NCBI RefSeq assembly: GCF_005765165.1
Contig: NZ_VCIW01000007.1
Coordinates: 62,001 to 126,000, forward strand
Source: Paenibacillus antri
Lineage (GTDB): Bacteria > Bacillota > Bacilli > Paenibacillales > YIM-B00363
DNA length: 64,000 nucleotides
Reading direction: 5' to 3'
The notes under the pieces were generated by a model, which saw only the letters and a program-made list of their open reading frames with translations, was not told the origin of the DNA and did not search any database. The position numbers were made by a program, and so were the translations under genes. Shown piece after piece: positions 41,920-51,378 of the stretch. Every line of letters starts with the position of its first letter. Position 1 is the stretch's first letter.

Positions 41920-43440
41920 ATGTACGATGTAGTCGTCTATGGCGGTAATGCGGCGGGCATCGTCGCCGGCATACAGGTCGCCCGCATGGGGATGAAGGCG
42001 ATCGTGCTGGAGCCGAGCAGCCGGATCGGCGGGCTGACGACGGGCGGCCTCGGCGCGACCGACGCGGGGGATCCCGCAGGAATCGGCGGAATGGCGAGGG
42101 AGTTTTACGAGCGGCTCGCCGCGGACTGCGGCAGGGAAGGCCCGATGTGGCGGTTCGAGCCGAGCGCGGCGCTGCGGGTGCTTACGCGCTGGGCGGAGGA
42201 AGCCGGGCTGGACGTGCGGCGGAACGCCAGGTTGGACAGGAACGGCGGAGTCGCGACGGAGCAGGGGCGGGTGACGTCGATGACGCTGGAATCGGGCGAG
42301 GTCGTCCGCGGCCGCGTCTTTATCGACGCGACGTACGAAGGAGACCTGATGGCCGGCGCCGGCGTCTCGTACACGGTCGGCCGCGAGAGCAACGATCGGT
42401 ACGGCGAGTCGAATAACGGGATTCGGAAGCCGGTCCGGCTGCATCCCGCAGTCGACCCGTACCGCGTTCCGGGCGACAAGTCGAGCGGGCTGCTGGCGCG
42501 GGTGAATCCCGATCCGGGCGGGGCGGTCGGCGAGGGCGATCGGAAGGTGCAGGCGTACAATTACCGGATGTGCCTCACCGACGATCCGGACAACCGCGTA
42601 CCCGTCGAGAAGCCGGACGGCTATCGAGAGGAAGATTACGAGATCTTGTTCCGACTGCTCGAGGCGGGGTATGACGCGCCGATCTTCAAGCTGACGATGA
42701 TGCCCGGCCGGAAGACGGACTCCAACAATACAGGCGTCTTCTCGACGGATTATATCGGCATGAATTACGACTATGCGGAGGCGGACGACGAGACGCGCCG
42801 GCGGATCGAGCGGGAGCACGAGACGTTCCAGAAGGGGCTTGTCTGGACGGTGCAGCACCACCCTCGCGTACCTGAGCGGATTCGGGAGTCGTACCGTCCG
42901 TGGGGGCTGCCGAAGGACGAGTTTACGGAGTCCGGCCATTGGCCGTCGCAATTGTACGTCCGCGAGGCGAGACGGATGCTCGGGGAAGTCGTGGTGACGG
43001 AGCATACGGCGCGCCGGGAAGCGCTCGCCGACGACCCGGTCGGGCTCGGCTCGTACGCGATGGATTCGCATTACATTCAATATTGCCTGGACGAGGAAGG
43101 CTTCTTATGCACGGAGGGCGGGATGATGGGGAGGGTGGCGGCGCCGTACCCGATCAGCTATCGAGCGATCGTTCCGAAGCGGTCGGAGTGCGAAAACCTG
43201 CTGGTGCCCGTCTGTCTGTCCGCGACGCATGCGGCGTACGGTTCGATTCGGATGGAGCCGGCGTTCATGGTGCTGGGGCAGTCGGCGGCGACGGCGGCGG
43301 TATTGACGGCGCGGCGCGGCGGCGCGGTGCAGGAGCTGCCGTACGCGGAGCTGCGCGCCGCATTGGAACGCGGCGGCCAAGTGCTGGATTTAGGCGACGA
43401 TTACGTCACGCCGCCGGGCACGACCGGAAATCCGTTATAG
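41920..43440 (+). CDS. FAD-dependent oxidoreductase (FAD_oxidored family), first of a pair
   Basis: 506 aa. N-terminal dinucleotide-binding motif YDVVVYGGNAAGIVAG (GGxAAG variant), acidic end of strand 2 (VLEPSSRIGG), then LTTGGLGATDAG, the signature of the PF12831-type FAD oxidoreductases often misnamed xanthan lyase. VFIDATYEGDLMAGAGV is the second FAD-contacting segment, and GSIRMEPAFMVLGQSAATAA the C-terminal one. ATG 41920 follows GGTGGAA by 9 bp; GTG 41905, with a GGAGG site, is an alternative start. No signal peptide. The substrate is unknown; the neighbours suggest a carbohydrate. Confidence 0.85.
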   Translation: MYDVVVYGGNAAGIVAGIQVARMGMKAIVLEPSSRIGGLTTGGLGATDAGDPAGIGGMAREFYERLAADCGREGPMWRFEPSAALRVLTRWAEEAGLDVRRNARLDRNGGVATEQGRVTSMTLESGEVVRGRVFIDATYEGDLMAGAGVSYTVGRESNDRYGESNNGIRKPVRLHPAVDPYRVPGDKSSGLLARVNPDPGGAVGEGDRKVQAYNYRMCLTDDPDNRVPVEKPDGYREEDYEILFRLLEAGYDAPIFKLTMMPGRKTDSNNTGVFSTDYIGMNYDYAEADDETRRRIEREHETFQKGLVWTVQHHPRVPERIRESYRPWGLPKDEFTESGHWPSQLYVREARRMLGEVVVTEHTARREALADDPVGLGSYAMDSHYIQYCLDEEGFLCTEGGMMGRVAAPYPISYRAIVPKRSECENLLVPVCLSATHAAYGSIRMEPAFMVLGQSAATAAVLTARRGGAVQELPYAELRAALERGGQVLDLGDDYVTPPGTTGNPL

Positions 43441-43454
43441 GGAGGAGCCTATCG

Positions 43455-44843
43455 ATGAATCAAAGCAAGAGCTTCGACGTCGTCGTCGTCGGCGGCGGCA
43501 TCGCCGGCGCGATGGCCGCGATCGGCGCGGCCCGATGCGGCGCGCGCACCGTACTGATCGAGCAATACGGCTTTCTGGGCGGCATGCTGACGGCGGCCGG
43601 CGTCGGCCCGATGATGACGTTCCATTCGGGACCGACGCAGGTCGTGCAAGGTCTCCCCGGCGAGTTGATCGACCGGATGAAGGCGAGGGGCAAGTCGCCG
43701 GGTCATATCGAGGATACGACGGGGTATACGTATACCGTGACGCCGTTCGACGCCGAAGGGATGAAGTACGAGCTGGACCTGATGTTCACGGAGAGCGGCG
43801 GCGAGCTGCTGTATCATACGATGCTGGCGGAAGCGAGCGTCGAGGACGGGCGCATCCGGTCGGTGAAGGTGTGCAATAAAGCGGGCTTGACGGAAATCCG
43901 CGGCAAGGTGTTCGTCGACGCGTCCGGCGACGCCGACTTGTCGGCATGGGCCGGCGTCGAGTTCCATAAGGGCCGGGAGACGGACGGCGCGATGCAGCCG
44001 ATGACGATGAATATGAAGGTACGGAACGTCGATATCGCCCGCGTGAAGGAATACATCCGGACGCATCCGGAGGAGTTCCCGCGGCTCGCGACCGAGGAGG
44101 ATCGGCAGCGGGTGCTGCGGGCGGAGCGGCTGTCGATCGGCGGCTTCGTCAGCGCGATGAAGCAAGCGATGGACAGCGGCGAGCTGTCGGGCGTGCGCGA
44201 CGATCTGCTCTTCTTCGAGACGAACAATCCGGGCGAGGTGATCGTCAATACGTCGAGAATCCTGGGTCACGACAGCACCGATCCGTGGAGCCTCAGCCAA
44301 GCGGAGGTCGTCGGCCGCAGGCATGTGAAGGAGCTGGAGACGTTCCTGAAGGCGAAGATCGTCGGCTTCGAAGAAGCGGTCGTCGTCTCCTCCGGCCCGT
44401 CCGTCGGCGTGCGCAGCTCGCGGCAAATTAAGGGCCTCTATACGCTCACCCTGGACGATCTGGTGGAGTGCCGGACGTTCGAGGACGTGATCGCGCACGG
44501 CGGCTATCCGATCGACATCCATCCGCCGAAGGGAGAGCGGGAGGAGCATTTTCGAAAGCGGAATTCGGAAATCAAGCACCTGAAATCCGGCGAGACGTAC
44601 AGCATTCCGTATCGGTGCCTCATTAACGACAAGGTACAGAACCTTGTCACGGTGGGCCGCTGCATCTCCACGACGTTCGAGGCGCAGGGGGGCATCCGCG
44701 TGACGCCGATCGCCGGCGCGATCGGACACGGCGGCGGCGTCGCGGCCGCGCTGGCGGCGTTGGAGAATAAGCGAACCGACGACATTTCGATTCCGGAGCT
44801 GCAAGCCGCGCTCAAGCGGCAAGGCGCTTACTTGGAAATCTGA
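43455..44843 (+). CDS. FAD-dependent oxidoreductase (FAD_oxidored family), second of a pair
   Basis: 462 aa. DVVVVGGGIAGAMAAIGAAR binds ADP; TVLIEQYGFLGGMLTAAGVG follows as in the same FAD family; GKVFVDASGDADLSAWAGVEF and QGGIRVTPIAGAIGHGGGVAA are the later FAD contacts. ATG 43455, with GGAGGAG upstream, starts 14 bp after the first oxidoreductase. The two share family but little sequence beyond the cofactor motifs, so successive oxidation steps are more likely than duplication of one activity. Confidence 0.87.
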   Translation: MNQSKSFDVVVVGGGIAGAMAAIGAARCGARTVLIEQYGFLGGMLTAAGVGPMMTFHSGPTQVVQGLPGELIDRMKARGKSPGHIEDTTGYTYTVTPFDAEGMKYELDLMFTESGGELLYHTMLAEASVEDGRIRSVKVCNKAGLTEIRGKVFVDASGDADLSAWAGVEFHKGRETDGAMQPMTMNMKVRNVDIARVKEYIRTHPEEFPRLATEEDRQRVLRAERLSIGGFVSAMKQAMDSGELSGVRDDLLFFETNNPGEVIVNTSRILGHDSTDPWSLSQAEVVGRRHVKELETFLKAKIVGFEEAVVVSSGPSVGVRSSRQIKGLYTLTLDDLVECRTFEDVIAHGGYPIDIHPPKGEREEHFRKRNSEIKHLKSGETYSIPYRCLINDKVQNLVTVGRCISTTFEAQGGIRVTPIAGAIGHGGGVAAALAALENKRTDDISIPELQAALKRQGAYLEI

Positions 44844-44868
44844 CCAACCCGAGGGAGAGTATTCTGCT

Positions 44869-46092
44869 ATGAAACCGCAATTCCGTTATTCGCCGGAGCC
44901 CGCGCTCGCGCCGGTCGAAGGCTGCGATTGGGCCAGCAAGATGGTGTTGAACCCGGCGATCGTGAAGGACCCGGATTCGGACGCGCTGCATATGTTATTC
45001 CGCGCGACCGGACCGTGGCCCGAGAAGCGGCGGGAGGGCAAGCTGCCGCCGTATCCGATCTTCCTCGGGTATGCGGTCAGCGAGGACGGCGGCGTCAGTT
45101 GGGAGGCCGACTTCTCGCGTCCGGCGCTGGCGCCGAGGCTAGGCTTCGAGGACGAGGACATCTGGATTCGCGACGTCGCGGGCCGACGGGTCCGAGATTA
45201 CGCGAACGGCTGCATCGAAGATCCGCGGATTTTCCCGATCGAAGGGGAGCTCTACGTGTCCGTCGCCTGCCGCATGTTTCCGCCGGGCCCGTATTGGATG
45301 GCGGATCAAGAGCCTCCCGTCGTTACGCGTTACGATTACGTGCCGGATTGGGTCGAGTCGGGCGCGGGCCCCTTCTACGACGTATGCCGCAGCAACGACA
45401 CGGTGACCGTGCTGTACAAGCTCGATCTGGCCAAGCTGAAGGAGCGCCGCTACGACGAAGCGTTCGCCTACGTGTGCCCGCTCACCGACGGCTCGGTCAG
45501 CGACAATCGCGACGTATTTCTTTTCCCGGAGAAAATGACGATCGACGGGAAGCCGCAATACGTGGCGCTTCATCGTCCGATGAATCCTCGGCCGTTCCCA
45601 GGCGGGGAGGACATCGGACCTTCGATGTATATGGCCGCGGCGGAGACGCTGGAGGGGCTCGCCGGTCCGCAGGCCGCGCATCGGCTGCTCGCGATGAGCT
45701 TGTTCGATTGGGAAGCGGATCGGGTCGGAGCCAGCTGGGCGCCGCTGCGCATCTCGGACGACGAATGGCTGGTATCCTATCATGGGAAGAAGGATATTCG
45801 CTTCGGCTATACGCAGTCGTTCCTGATCGTCCGCGAGCGGGAGAACGACTTCCCGGTCGTGACGCATCGCTGTTCGGACCGGCTCATGTACGCGCAGCAG
45901 GACTGGGAGCTGCCGACCGATTACCCGACGCCTTGCCTGTTCACGACCGGCGGCATCGTCGTCGGCGAGGAGCTGATCATGTCCTACGGGGCGGCGGACC
46001 AGAAGGTCGGCATCTCCTGGGTGAACTTCGCGGAGCTCGTTCGGTACGTCCGGACGTTCGACGCCTGCGGAAATCGGAGGGAAGCCGAGTGA
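44869..46092 (+). CDS. GH130-like beta-propeller protein (mannoside phosphorylase family)
   Basis: 407 aa, cytoplasmic. Features of the GH130 propeller: LNPAIVKDPDSDALHMLFRA, GCIEDPRIFPIEG (conserved E-D-P-R), VALHRP, and toward the end LFTTGGIVVGEELIMSYGAADQKVG, the family's late YGAAD motif. Enzymes of this family phosphorolyse or hydrolyse beta-mannosides. ATG 44869 with GAGGGAG upstream, 25 bp after the oxidoreductase. Phosphorolysis versus hydrolysis depends on phosphate-binding residues I cannot settle by eye. Confidence 0.78.
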   Translation: MKPQFRYSPEPALAPVEGCDWASKMVLNPAIVKDPDSDALHMLFRATGPWPEKRREGKLPPYPIFLGYAVSEDGGVSWEADFSRPALAPRLGFEDEDIWIRDVAGRRVRDYANGCIEDPRIFPIEGELYVSVACRMFPPGPYWMADQEPPVVTRYDYVPDWVESGAGPFYDVCRSNDTVTVLYKLDLAKLKERRYDEAFAYVCPLTDGSVSDNRDVFLFPEKMTIDGKPQYVALHRPMNPRPFPGGEDIGPSMYMAAAETLEGLAGPQAAHRLLAMSLFDWEADRVGASWAPLRISDDEWLVSYHGKKDIRFGYTQSFLIVRERENDFPVVTHRCSDRLMYAQQDWELPTDYPTPCLFTTGGIVVGEELIMSYGAADQKVGISWVNFAELVRYVRTFDACGNRREAE

Positions 46093-46700
46093 CGGAGCGA
46101 TGGGCGGGGAAAAGCTGGGCGACGCTCGGCGACAGCATTACGGCGGCGAACGGGTATCAGCCGTTGGTCGCCGCGGCGCTCGGATTCGGAAAGGTCGACA
46201 ATTACGGGAAGAGCGGCTGTCCGCTGACGGCCGGCAGCGACCGGGACCACGGCGCCACCGTGCATGTCGGCCTCGGCATGGAGCCGGCGTACGACTGCGT
46301 GACGATCTTCGCGGGCACGAACGACTACCGGTTGAATATGCCGCCCGGCGCAGACGGCGAACGGGACATCCGCACCTTCCGCGGCGCATACGTTACGCTC
46401 GTCGAATCGATTCTCTCCCGGAATCCGGCCTGCCGTCTGAGCTTATGGACGCCGCTGCAGCGGGACAAGGACGGGTACGATCATGAGCGGGCCAACGAGA
46501 TCGGGCATCGGCTGCTCGACTACGCGGACGCGATCAGGGAGATCGGCGCGGCGTACGCGCTGCCGGTATTGGACTTGTATACGGAGAGCGGCTTCAACAA
46601 GCTGACGCTGGACGCGTTGACCTCGGACCGCCTCCACCCGAACGAAGCGGGGCATCGGCGAATCGCGCAGATGGCGAGCGCATTCCTGAGCCGGTTGTAA
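46089..46700 (+). CDS. SGNH/GDSL-type hydrolase
   Basis: 203 aa, no signal peptide. Block I WATLGDSITAANG with the nucleophile Ser, a conserved Gly/Asn block (VTIFAGTNDYRL), and block V SDRLHPNEAGH with the catalytic Asp and His. GTG 46089 overlaps the TGA of the GH130-like gene. SGNH enzymes of this size usually remove acetyl or other acyl groups from sugars, which suits a cassette that handles an acylated glycan. The last gene before a perfect 26-bp palindrome. Confidence 0.85.
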   Translation: MTERWAGKSWATLGDSITAANGYQPLVAAALGFGKVDNYGKSGCPLTAGSDRDHGATVHVGLGMEPAYDCVTIFAGTNDYRLNMPPGADGERDIRTFRGAYVTLVESILSRNPACRLSLWTPLQRDKDGYDHERANEIGHRLLDYADAIREIGAAYALPVLDLYTESGFNKLTLDALTSDRLHPNEAGHRRIAQMASAFLSRL

Positions 46701-46705
46701 CGGGA

Positions 46706-46731
46706 AGGAAGCCTTCGATCGAAGGCTTCCT
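46706..46731. terminator. Perfect 26-bp palindrome at the operon end
   Basis: AGGAAGCCTTCGA and its exact complement form a loop-less 26-bp palindrome starting 6 bp after the SGNH stop. No T-run follows. It can serve as a transcript-end hairpin or, being perfectly symmetric, as a protein-binding site. Confidence 0.6.
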
Positions 46732-46741
46732 AAACCACTGT

Positions 46742-46755
46742 TGAAAGCGTATACA
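46742..46755 (+). promoter_or_regulatory. cre site (CcpA) upstream of the PL8 lyase gene
   Basis: TGAAAGCGTATACA matches 13 of 14 positions of the TGWAARCGYTWNCW consensus, the best such site in the window. It ends 16 bp before the start codon, so bound CcpA would block promoter clearance or elongation. CcpA control is inference from the motif. Confidence 0.65.
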
Positions 46756-46770
46756 AAATGGAGGGATGAC

Positions 46771-49700
46771 ATGATGAAGCGAGGATTGCTTTCCGCATTG
46801 ATCGTTGTTTTGCTCGCGACATTCGGCAACGGCGCCGTCGCGCCGCGCGCATCGGCGAATGCGCCGGACGACTTCGACCGCCTGCGGATCAAGTGGAAGG
46901 AGCTGCAGACGGGCGGAACGAGCTACGACGAGACGGAGCCGCATATCGCCGATCGGATCGCCGGCATTACCGCCGAAGCGCAAGCGTACTGGGATACGAT
47001 GGAGAAGGGGACGGACCGCGCTTACCTCTGGAGCGGCGCGAGGAACGTGAAGTCGGCGAGCGCCGAGAAGACGAGCACTTATGGCTGGCTGAAGGGAATG
47101 GCGTTAGCCTACGTCACGAAGGGATCGGCGCTCGAAGGAAACGCGGCGCTCAAGGACGATATTATCGATGCATTGGACTGGTTATACGATAACGCATACA
47201 ACGAAAATTTTGCGCAAACCGGGAATTGGTGGGATTGGCAAATCGGCGTCCCTCAACAGCTTCTCAATATCATGGTGTACATGTACGACGACCTCGACGC
47301 CGGGCGAATCGCCGACTATGCGAATGCCGTGAAGAAATTTACGAACGCGGGCAAGATCAATCAGTATACCGGCGCGAACCGCGTCTGGATCTCCGCGATC
47401 GTCGGCCTTACGGGCGCCGTCACGAAGAACGGCCCGCAGCTTGCGGCGGCTCGAGACGGGTTAAGCGAAGTATTTTTGTATGTCACGAACGGGGACGGTT
47501 TTTACGAGGACGGTTCCTTCATCCAGCACGGAACGTTGGCGTATAACGGCGGGTACGGCCGCGCGCTGCTGCTCGACGTCTCCAGGATGGTGTATTGGTT
47601 GGAGGAATCGCCATGGGAAGTTACGGATCCGAATCAGGACCATATCGTCCGGTGGGTTTACGATTCCTTCGAGCCGCTGATGTATAAGGGCCTCATGATG
47701 GATATGACGCGGGGCCGGGAAATTTCGCGGTACTATTCGACGGATCATGTTTCCGGACACGGGATCATTAGCGCCGTCATGTACGTGTCGAAGTTCGCCC
47801 CTACGGCGGATGCGGCCGCCTTCCGCAGCATGGCGAAGGGGTGGATCGTACAGGATACGTACCGCGATTATTTCGAGCATGCGTCCATCCCTTCCATCGT
47901 GTGGGCGATGGACATCGTGGACGACCCCGACGTCGAGCCGAGGACGCCGCCAAGCTTGTACAAGCAATACGCGGGCATGGACCGCGCGGTGCAGATTCGT
48001 CCGAACTATACGTTCGGTCTGAGCATGTCCTCGGATCGGATCGCCACGCACGAAACAATTAACGGAGAAAACCGGCGCGGGTGGTATACGGGCGAGGGGA
48101 TGACGTATTTGTACAATTCGGATATCTCTCAGTATACCGACGACTTCTGGCCGACGGTCGATCCGTATCGGCTGCCGGGAACGACGGTGGATACGCAGCG
48201 CCGAGCGGACGGCAGCGGCAACGGGTACCGAGACAGCCAACGGGAAGCCGGAGGCGCGGATATGCTAGGGTTGTATGGAACATCGGCGATGAAGGTGAAG
48301 GCGCAATCGAGCAGCATGACGGCGAAGAAGGCGTGGTTCGCCTTCGACGACGAGATCGTGGCGCTCGGCGCGGGGATTACGAGCGCCGACGGACGAACGA
48401 TCGAGACGACGATCGATAATCGGAAGCTGGCGGGCGCCGGGAACGAACCGCTGACCGTGAACGGTGCGGCGCAGCCGACCGCGATCGGCTGGCAGGCGGC
48501 GATGACCGACGTGCGGACGATGCACCTTACAGGCTCGATTCCGGGCTCGGATATCGGCTATTATTTTCCCGGCGGCGCGGCGCTGAACGGTCTTCGCGAG
48601 CTGCGGACGGGCTCGTGGAGCGAGATCGACGGCAGGAATACGGCGCCGACGGACCCGATCGCGCGTCCGTATATGACGTTATGGTTCGATCACGGAATCG
48701 ATCCGGCGAACGAAACGTACGAATATGTGTTATTGCCGGGCAAGACGGCGGCGCAAGTAGAGGCGTATGCGTCGGCTCCCGAAATTACGATTCTGGAAAA
48801 TTCGCCCGAGGCGCAGGCGGTCAGAGAGAACGGCCTGAATATCACGGGCATTCAATTTTGGAACGATGCACCGAAGACGGTGGGAGGCGTCACGAGCGAC
48901 AAGCGGGCCGCCGTCATGACGCATGAGACGGACGACGAGCTCGCGGTATCCGTGTCCGATCCTTCCCAGAAAAATACGGGAACGATCCAAATCGAAATCG
49001 AACGTTCGGCGACAGCCGTCAACGGCTTGGAGCCGGGAGTGACGGTGACGCAGCTGAGCCCGACGATCCGAATGACGGTCCATACCGCTGCATCCGAAGG
49101 GAAGACGTTCCGCGCAAGCTTCCGGTTGGCGCCCGTCACGTCCCCGCCGGGAACGCCGGACGGATTGGAAGCCGCGGCGGCCGACGCCGGAGAGGTCATG
49201 TTATCGTGGAACGGCGTGGCCCAAGCGTCGGGATATCTAATCAAGTACGGGATCAGCAGCGGGAATTATACCGAAACCGTGGATGCAGGGCCGGTAACGA
49301 GTTATAAAATGCAAGGCTTAACGGACGGGCAGCTTTATTATTTCACGGTGTCCGCTTACAACAGCCTGGGAGAAAGCGCGAATGCGGGCGAACGAACGGC
49401 GGTTCCGATGTACTCCAAGGTAATGGATAACGCGGATGCTTCCGGCGTGACGGTCATCGGCGACTGGGTAAGCAGTACGAAAGACAGCAAATACGGCCCC
49501 GATTATTTGCACGACGACAACGCGGGCCGCGGAACGAAGAGCGTCACGTTCACCCCGGAGCTTCCGGCCGGAACGTACAAAGTGTCGGTCTGGTGGGTCG
49601 CGAACGCGAATCGATCCAGTACGGTGCCGATCTCGGTTCGCCATGCCGGAGGGACGAATACCGTTGCCGTGGATCAGAGAGTCGACGGCGGCCAATGGAA

Positions 49701-51294
49701 GGACCTAGGCGTGCACGAATTTACGGGCGGAAGCGCGGAAGGGGTCGAAATCTCGAACGCCGGCGCGAACGGGTACGTCGTCGCCGACGCCGTGAAGTTC
49801 GAACGCACGATCGTCACGGTTCCGGAAATCGTGAGCGCCGAGCCGGGCCTGGAGTCCGTCGCCTTGCGTTGGATGCCTGTCGACGGCGCGACGGGGTATA
49901 CGGTCCAATACGGTACGGCCAGCGGCATGTATTCGAATACGGCGGATGCGGGAATCGCAACGAGCTTTACGATCAAGGGGCTGACGATCGGAACTCCGTA
50001 TTATGTGACGGTGAGGGCACGGCTGACGTCCGGGGAAAGCCCGAACGCCGCCGAAGTCGTCGCGACGCCGACAACGGTCAAAATCATGGACGATGCCGAC
50101 GAAGGGGTCGCGAAGATCGGCGAATGGTTCGCCGGCGTACCGACCGCCGAAACGTACGGCGCGGGTTTTATTCACGATAAAGCGTTAGGCCGCGGGACGA
50201 AGCGCGTCGAGTTCGTTCCCGACTTGCCTGCAGGAACCTATAAGGTATCGATGTGGTGGACAACGCACGCCAACCGATCCGCCGCGGTGCCGGTGACGAT
50301 CGATCATGCCGGAATCCAGGAGCCCGCGATTCGGGTGAACGAGAGGATCAACGGAGGCAAGTGGAACGAGTTAGGGGATTTCGAATTTCTAGGCGGTCCG
50401 ACGGAGAAGGTGACGATCTCCAACGCGGTGACGGACGGGTATGTCGTCGTCGATGCGTTGAAATTCGAGCGCATCCTGCCGCCCGACGAGACGCCGCCGA
50501 GCACCGAAGCGGTCGTAGAAGGGACGGAAGGAACGAACGGCTGGTACGTGTCCGACGCGACGGTTACGCTGCAGGCGGCGGACGATCGGTCGGGGGCGGA
50601 GCGCACGTACTATTCCGTCGACGGCGGTCCCGAGGAGCAAGGAAATCAAGTGACGATCGCTTCGGAAGGGACGCATACGATCTCCTATTATAGCGTGGAT
50701 CGCGCGGGCAATGTCGAAGAGAAGCGGGAATTGACCGTCAAGTTGGATAAGACGAAGCCGTCGTTCGGCGTCACGGTTACGACTGCGACCTACGGGAGTC
50801 AACCGCTCGTCGGCGGTCTTTCGTTCCCGGACGGCGATCCGATCGCTCTCGACGTACAGGCGGACGACGCAGCGTCCGGCGTGGAGCGGCGAACGATCGA
50901 GACTTGTTACGGGGATGGCGAATGTACGGCGTATGAGGGGCCGCTGGATTGGGCCGGACGATTGGGGGAGCATGCGATTCGCGTGACGATCGCCGACCGC
51001 GCCGGTCATACGAGCCAAGCGGAGTTCATCGTGTACGTCGCGACCGACGTCGAATCGATGCGGCGGCTGCTGGACCGGCTCGGCGTCGCGGGACCGCTGC
51101 TTGCGCAGCTGAACAACCGCTTGGATCAAGCCGCCCGCCAGCTGGAGCAAGGACACGCGGACCAAGCCGCCAAGCATATGCATGATTTCATCCAACATCT
51201 GAACAACGAGGCGCTTTCGGGGCATGTCGATCCGGGCGCGAAGTCGGTATTGTCCTCGGATGCGATCGCCCTCATCGAGCAGTGGAAAAAATAG
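46771..51294 (+). CDS. Secreted multidomain polysaccharide lyase family 8
   Basis: 1507 aa. Signal peptide 1-30. The PL8 (alpha/alpha) toroid plus beta-sandwich domains (about 32-785) carry Asn203 (GANRVW), His253 and Tyr262 (QHGTLAYNGGYG) and Arg316; the spacing 50/9/54 equals that of chondroitinase AC (N175/H225/Y234/R288). An aromatic patch NWWDWQIG lies near 152. Then come FN3 (about 791-880), a golvesin/XLD-like domain (about 881-1010), FN3 (about 1015-1100), a second golvesin-like domain (about 1103-1233), an OmpL47-like repeat (about 1240-1330), an Ig-like domain and a FIMAH-like C-terminus (about 1430-1507). Start ATG 46771 or 46774 after GGAGGG. Cleaves a uronic-acid polymer (hyaluronan, chondroitin or xanthan type). 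Confidence 0.92.
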   Translation: MMKRGLLSALIVVLLATFGNGAVAPRASANAPDDFDRLRIKWKELQTGGTSYDETEPHIADRIAGITAEAQAYWDTMEKGTDRAYLWSGARNVKSASAEKTSTYGWLKGMALAYVTKGSALEGNAALKDDIIDALDWLYDNAYNENFAQTGNWWDWQIGVPQQLLNIMVYMYDDLDAGRIADYANAVKKFTNAGKINQYTGANRVWISAIVGLTGAVTKNGPQLAAARDGLSEVFLYVTNGDGFYEDGSFIQHGTLAYNGGYGRALLLDVSRMVYWLEESPWEVTDPNQDHIVRWVYDSFEPLMYKGLMMDMTRGREISRYYSTDHVSGHGIISAVMYVSKFAPTADAAAFRSMAKGWIVQDTYRDYFEHASIPSIVWAMDIVDDPDVEPRTPPSLYKQYAGMDRAVQIRPNYTFGLSMSSDRIATHETINGENRRGWYTGEGMTYLYNSDISQYTDDFWPTVDPYRLPGTTVDTQRRADGSGNGYRDSQREAGGADMLGLYGTSAMKVKAQSSSMTAKKAWFAFDDEIVALGAGITSADGRTIETTIDNRKLAGAGNEPLTVNGAAQPTAIGWQAAMTDVRTMHLTGSIPGSDIGYYFPGGAALNGLRELRTGSWSEIDGRNTAPTDPIARPYMTLWFDHGIDPANETYEYVLLPGKTAAQVEAYASAPEITILENSPEAQAVRENGLNITGIQFWNDAPKTVGGVTSDKRAAVMTHETDDELAVSVSDPSQKNTGTIQIEIERSATAVNGLEPGVTVTQLSPTIRMTVHTAASEGKTFRASFRLAPVTSPPGTPDGLEAAAADAGEVMLSWNGVAQASGYLIKYGISSGNYTETVDAGPVTSYKMQGLTDGQLYYFTVSAYNSLGESANAGERTAVPMYSKVMDNADASGVTVIGDWVSSTKDSKYGPDYLHDDNAGRGTKSVTFTPELPAGTYKVSVWWVANANRSSTVPISVRHAGGTNTVAVDQRVDGGQWKDLGVHEFTGGSAEGVEISNAGANGYVVADAVKFERTIVTVPEIVSAEPGLESVALRWMPVDGATGYTVQYGTASGMYSNTADAGIATSFTIKGLTIGTPYYVTVRARLTSGESPNAAEVVATPTTVKIMDDADEGVAKIGEWFAGVPTAETYGAGFIHDKALGRGTKRVEFVPDLPAGTYKVSMWWTTHANRSAAVPVTIDHAGIQEPAIRVNERINGGKWNELGDFEFLGGPTEKVTISNAVTDGYVVVDALKFERILPPDETPPSTEAVVEGTEGTNGWYVSDATVTLQAADDRSGAERTYYSVDGGPEEQGNQVTIASEGTHTISYYSVDRAGNVEEKRELTVKLDKTKPSFGVTVTTATYGSQPLVGGLSFPDGDPIALDVQADDAASGVERRTIETCYGDGECTAYEGPLDWAGRLGEHAIRVTIADRAGHTSQAEFIVYVATDVESMRRLLDRLGVAGPLLAQLNNRLDQAARQLEQGHADQAAKHMHDFIQHLNNEALSGHVDPGAKSVLSSDAIALIEQWKK

Positions 51295-51378
51295 CAGTTT
51301 GCCTGGACGGGCGCTCCGGGTTATTCAGAAGGTCTTCCAGATGTTTGTGCGACATGATATGAAGTGGAGGCCGGTTAT

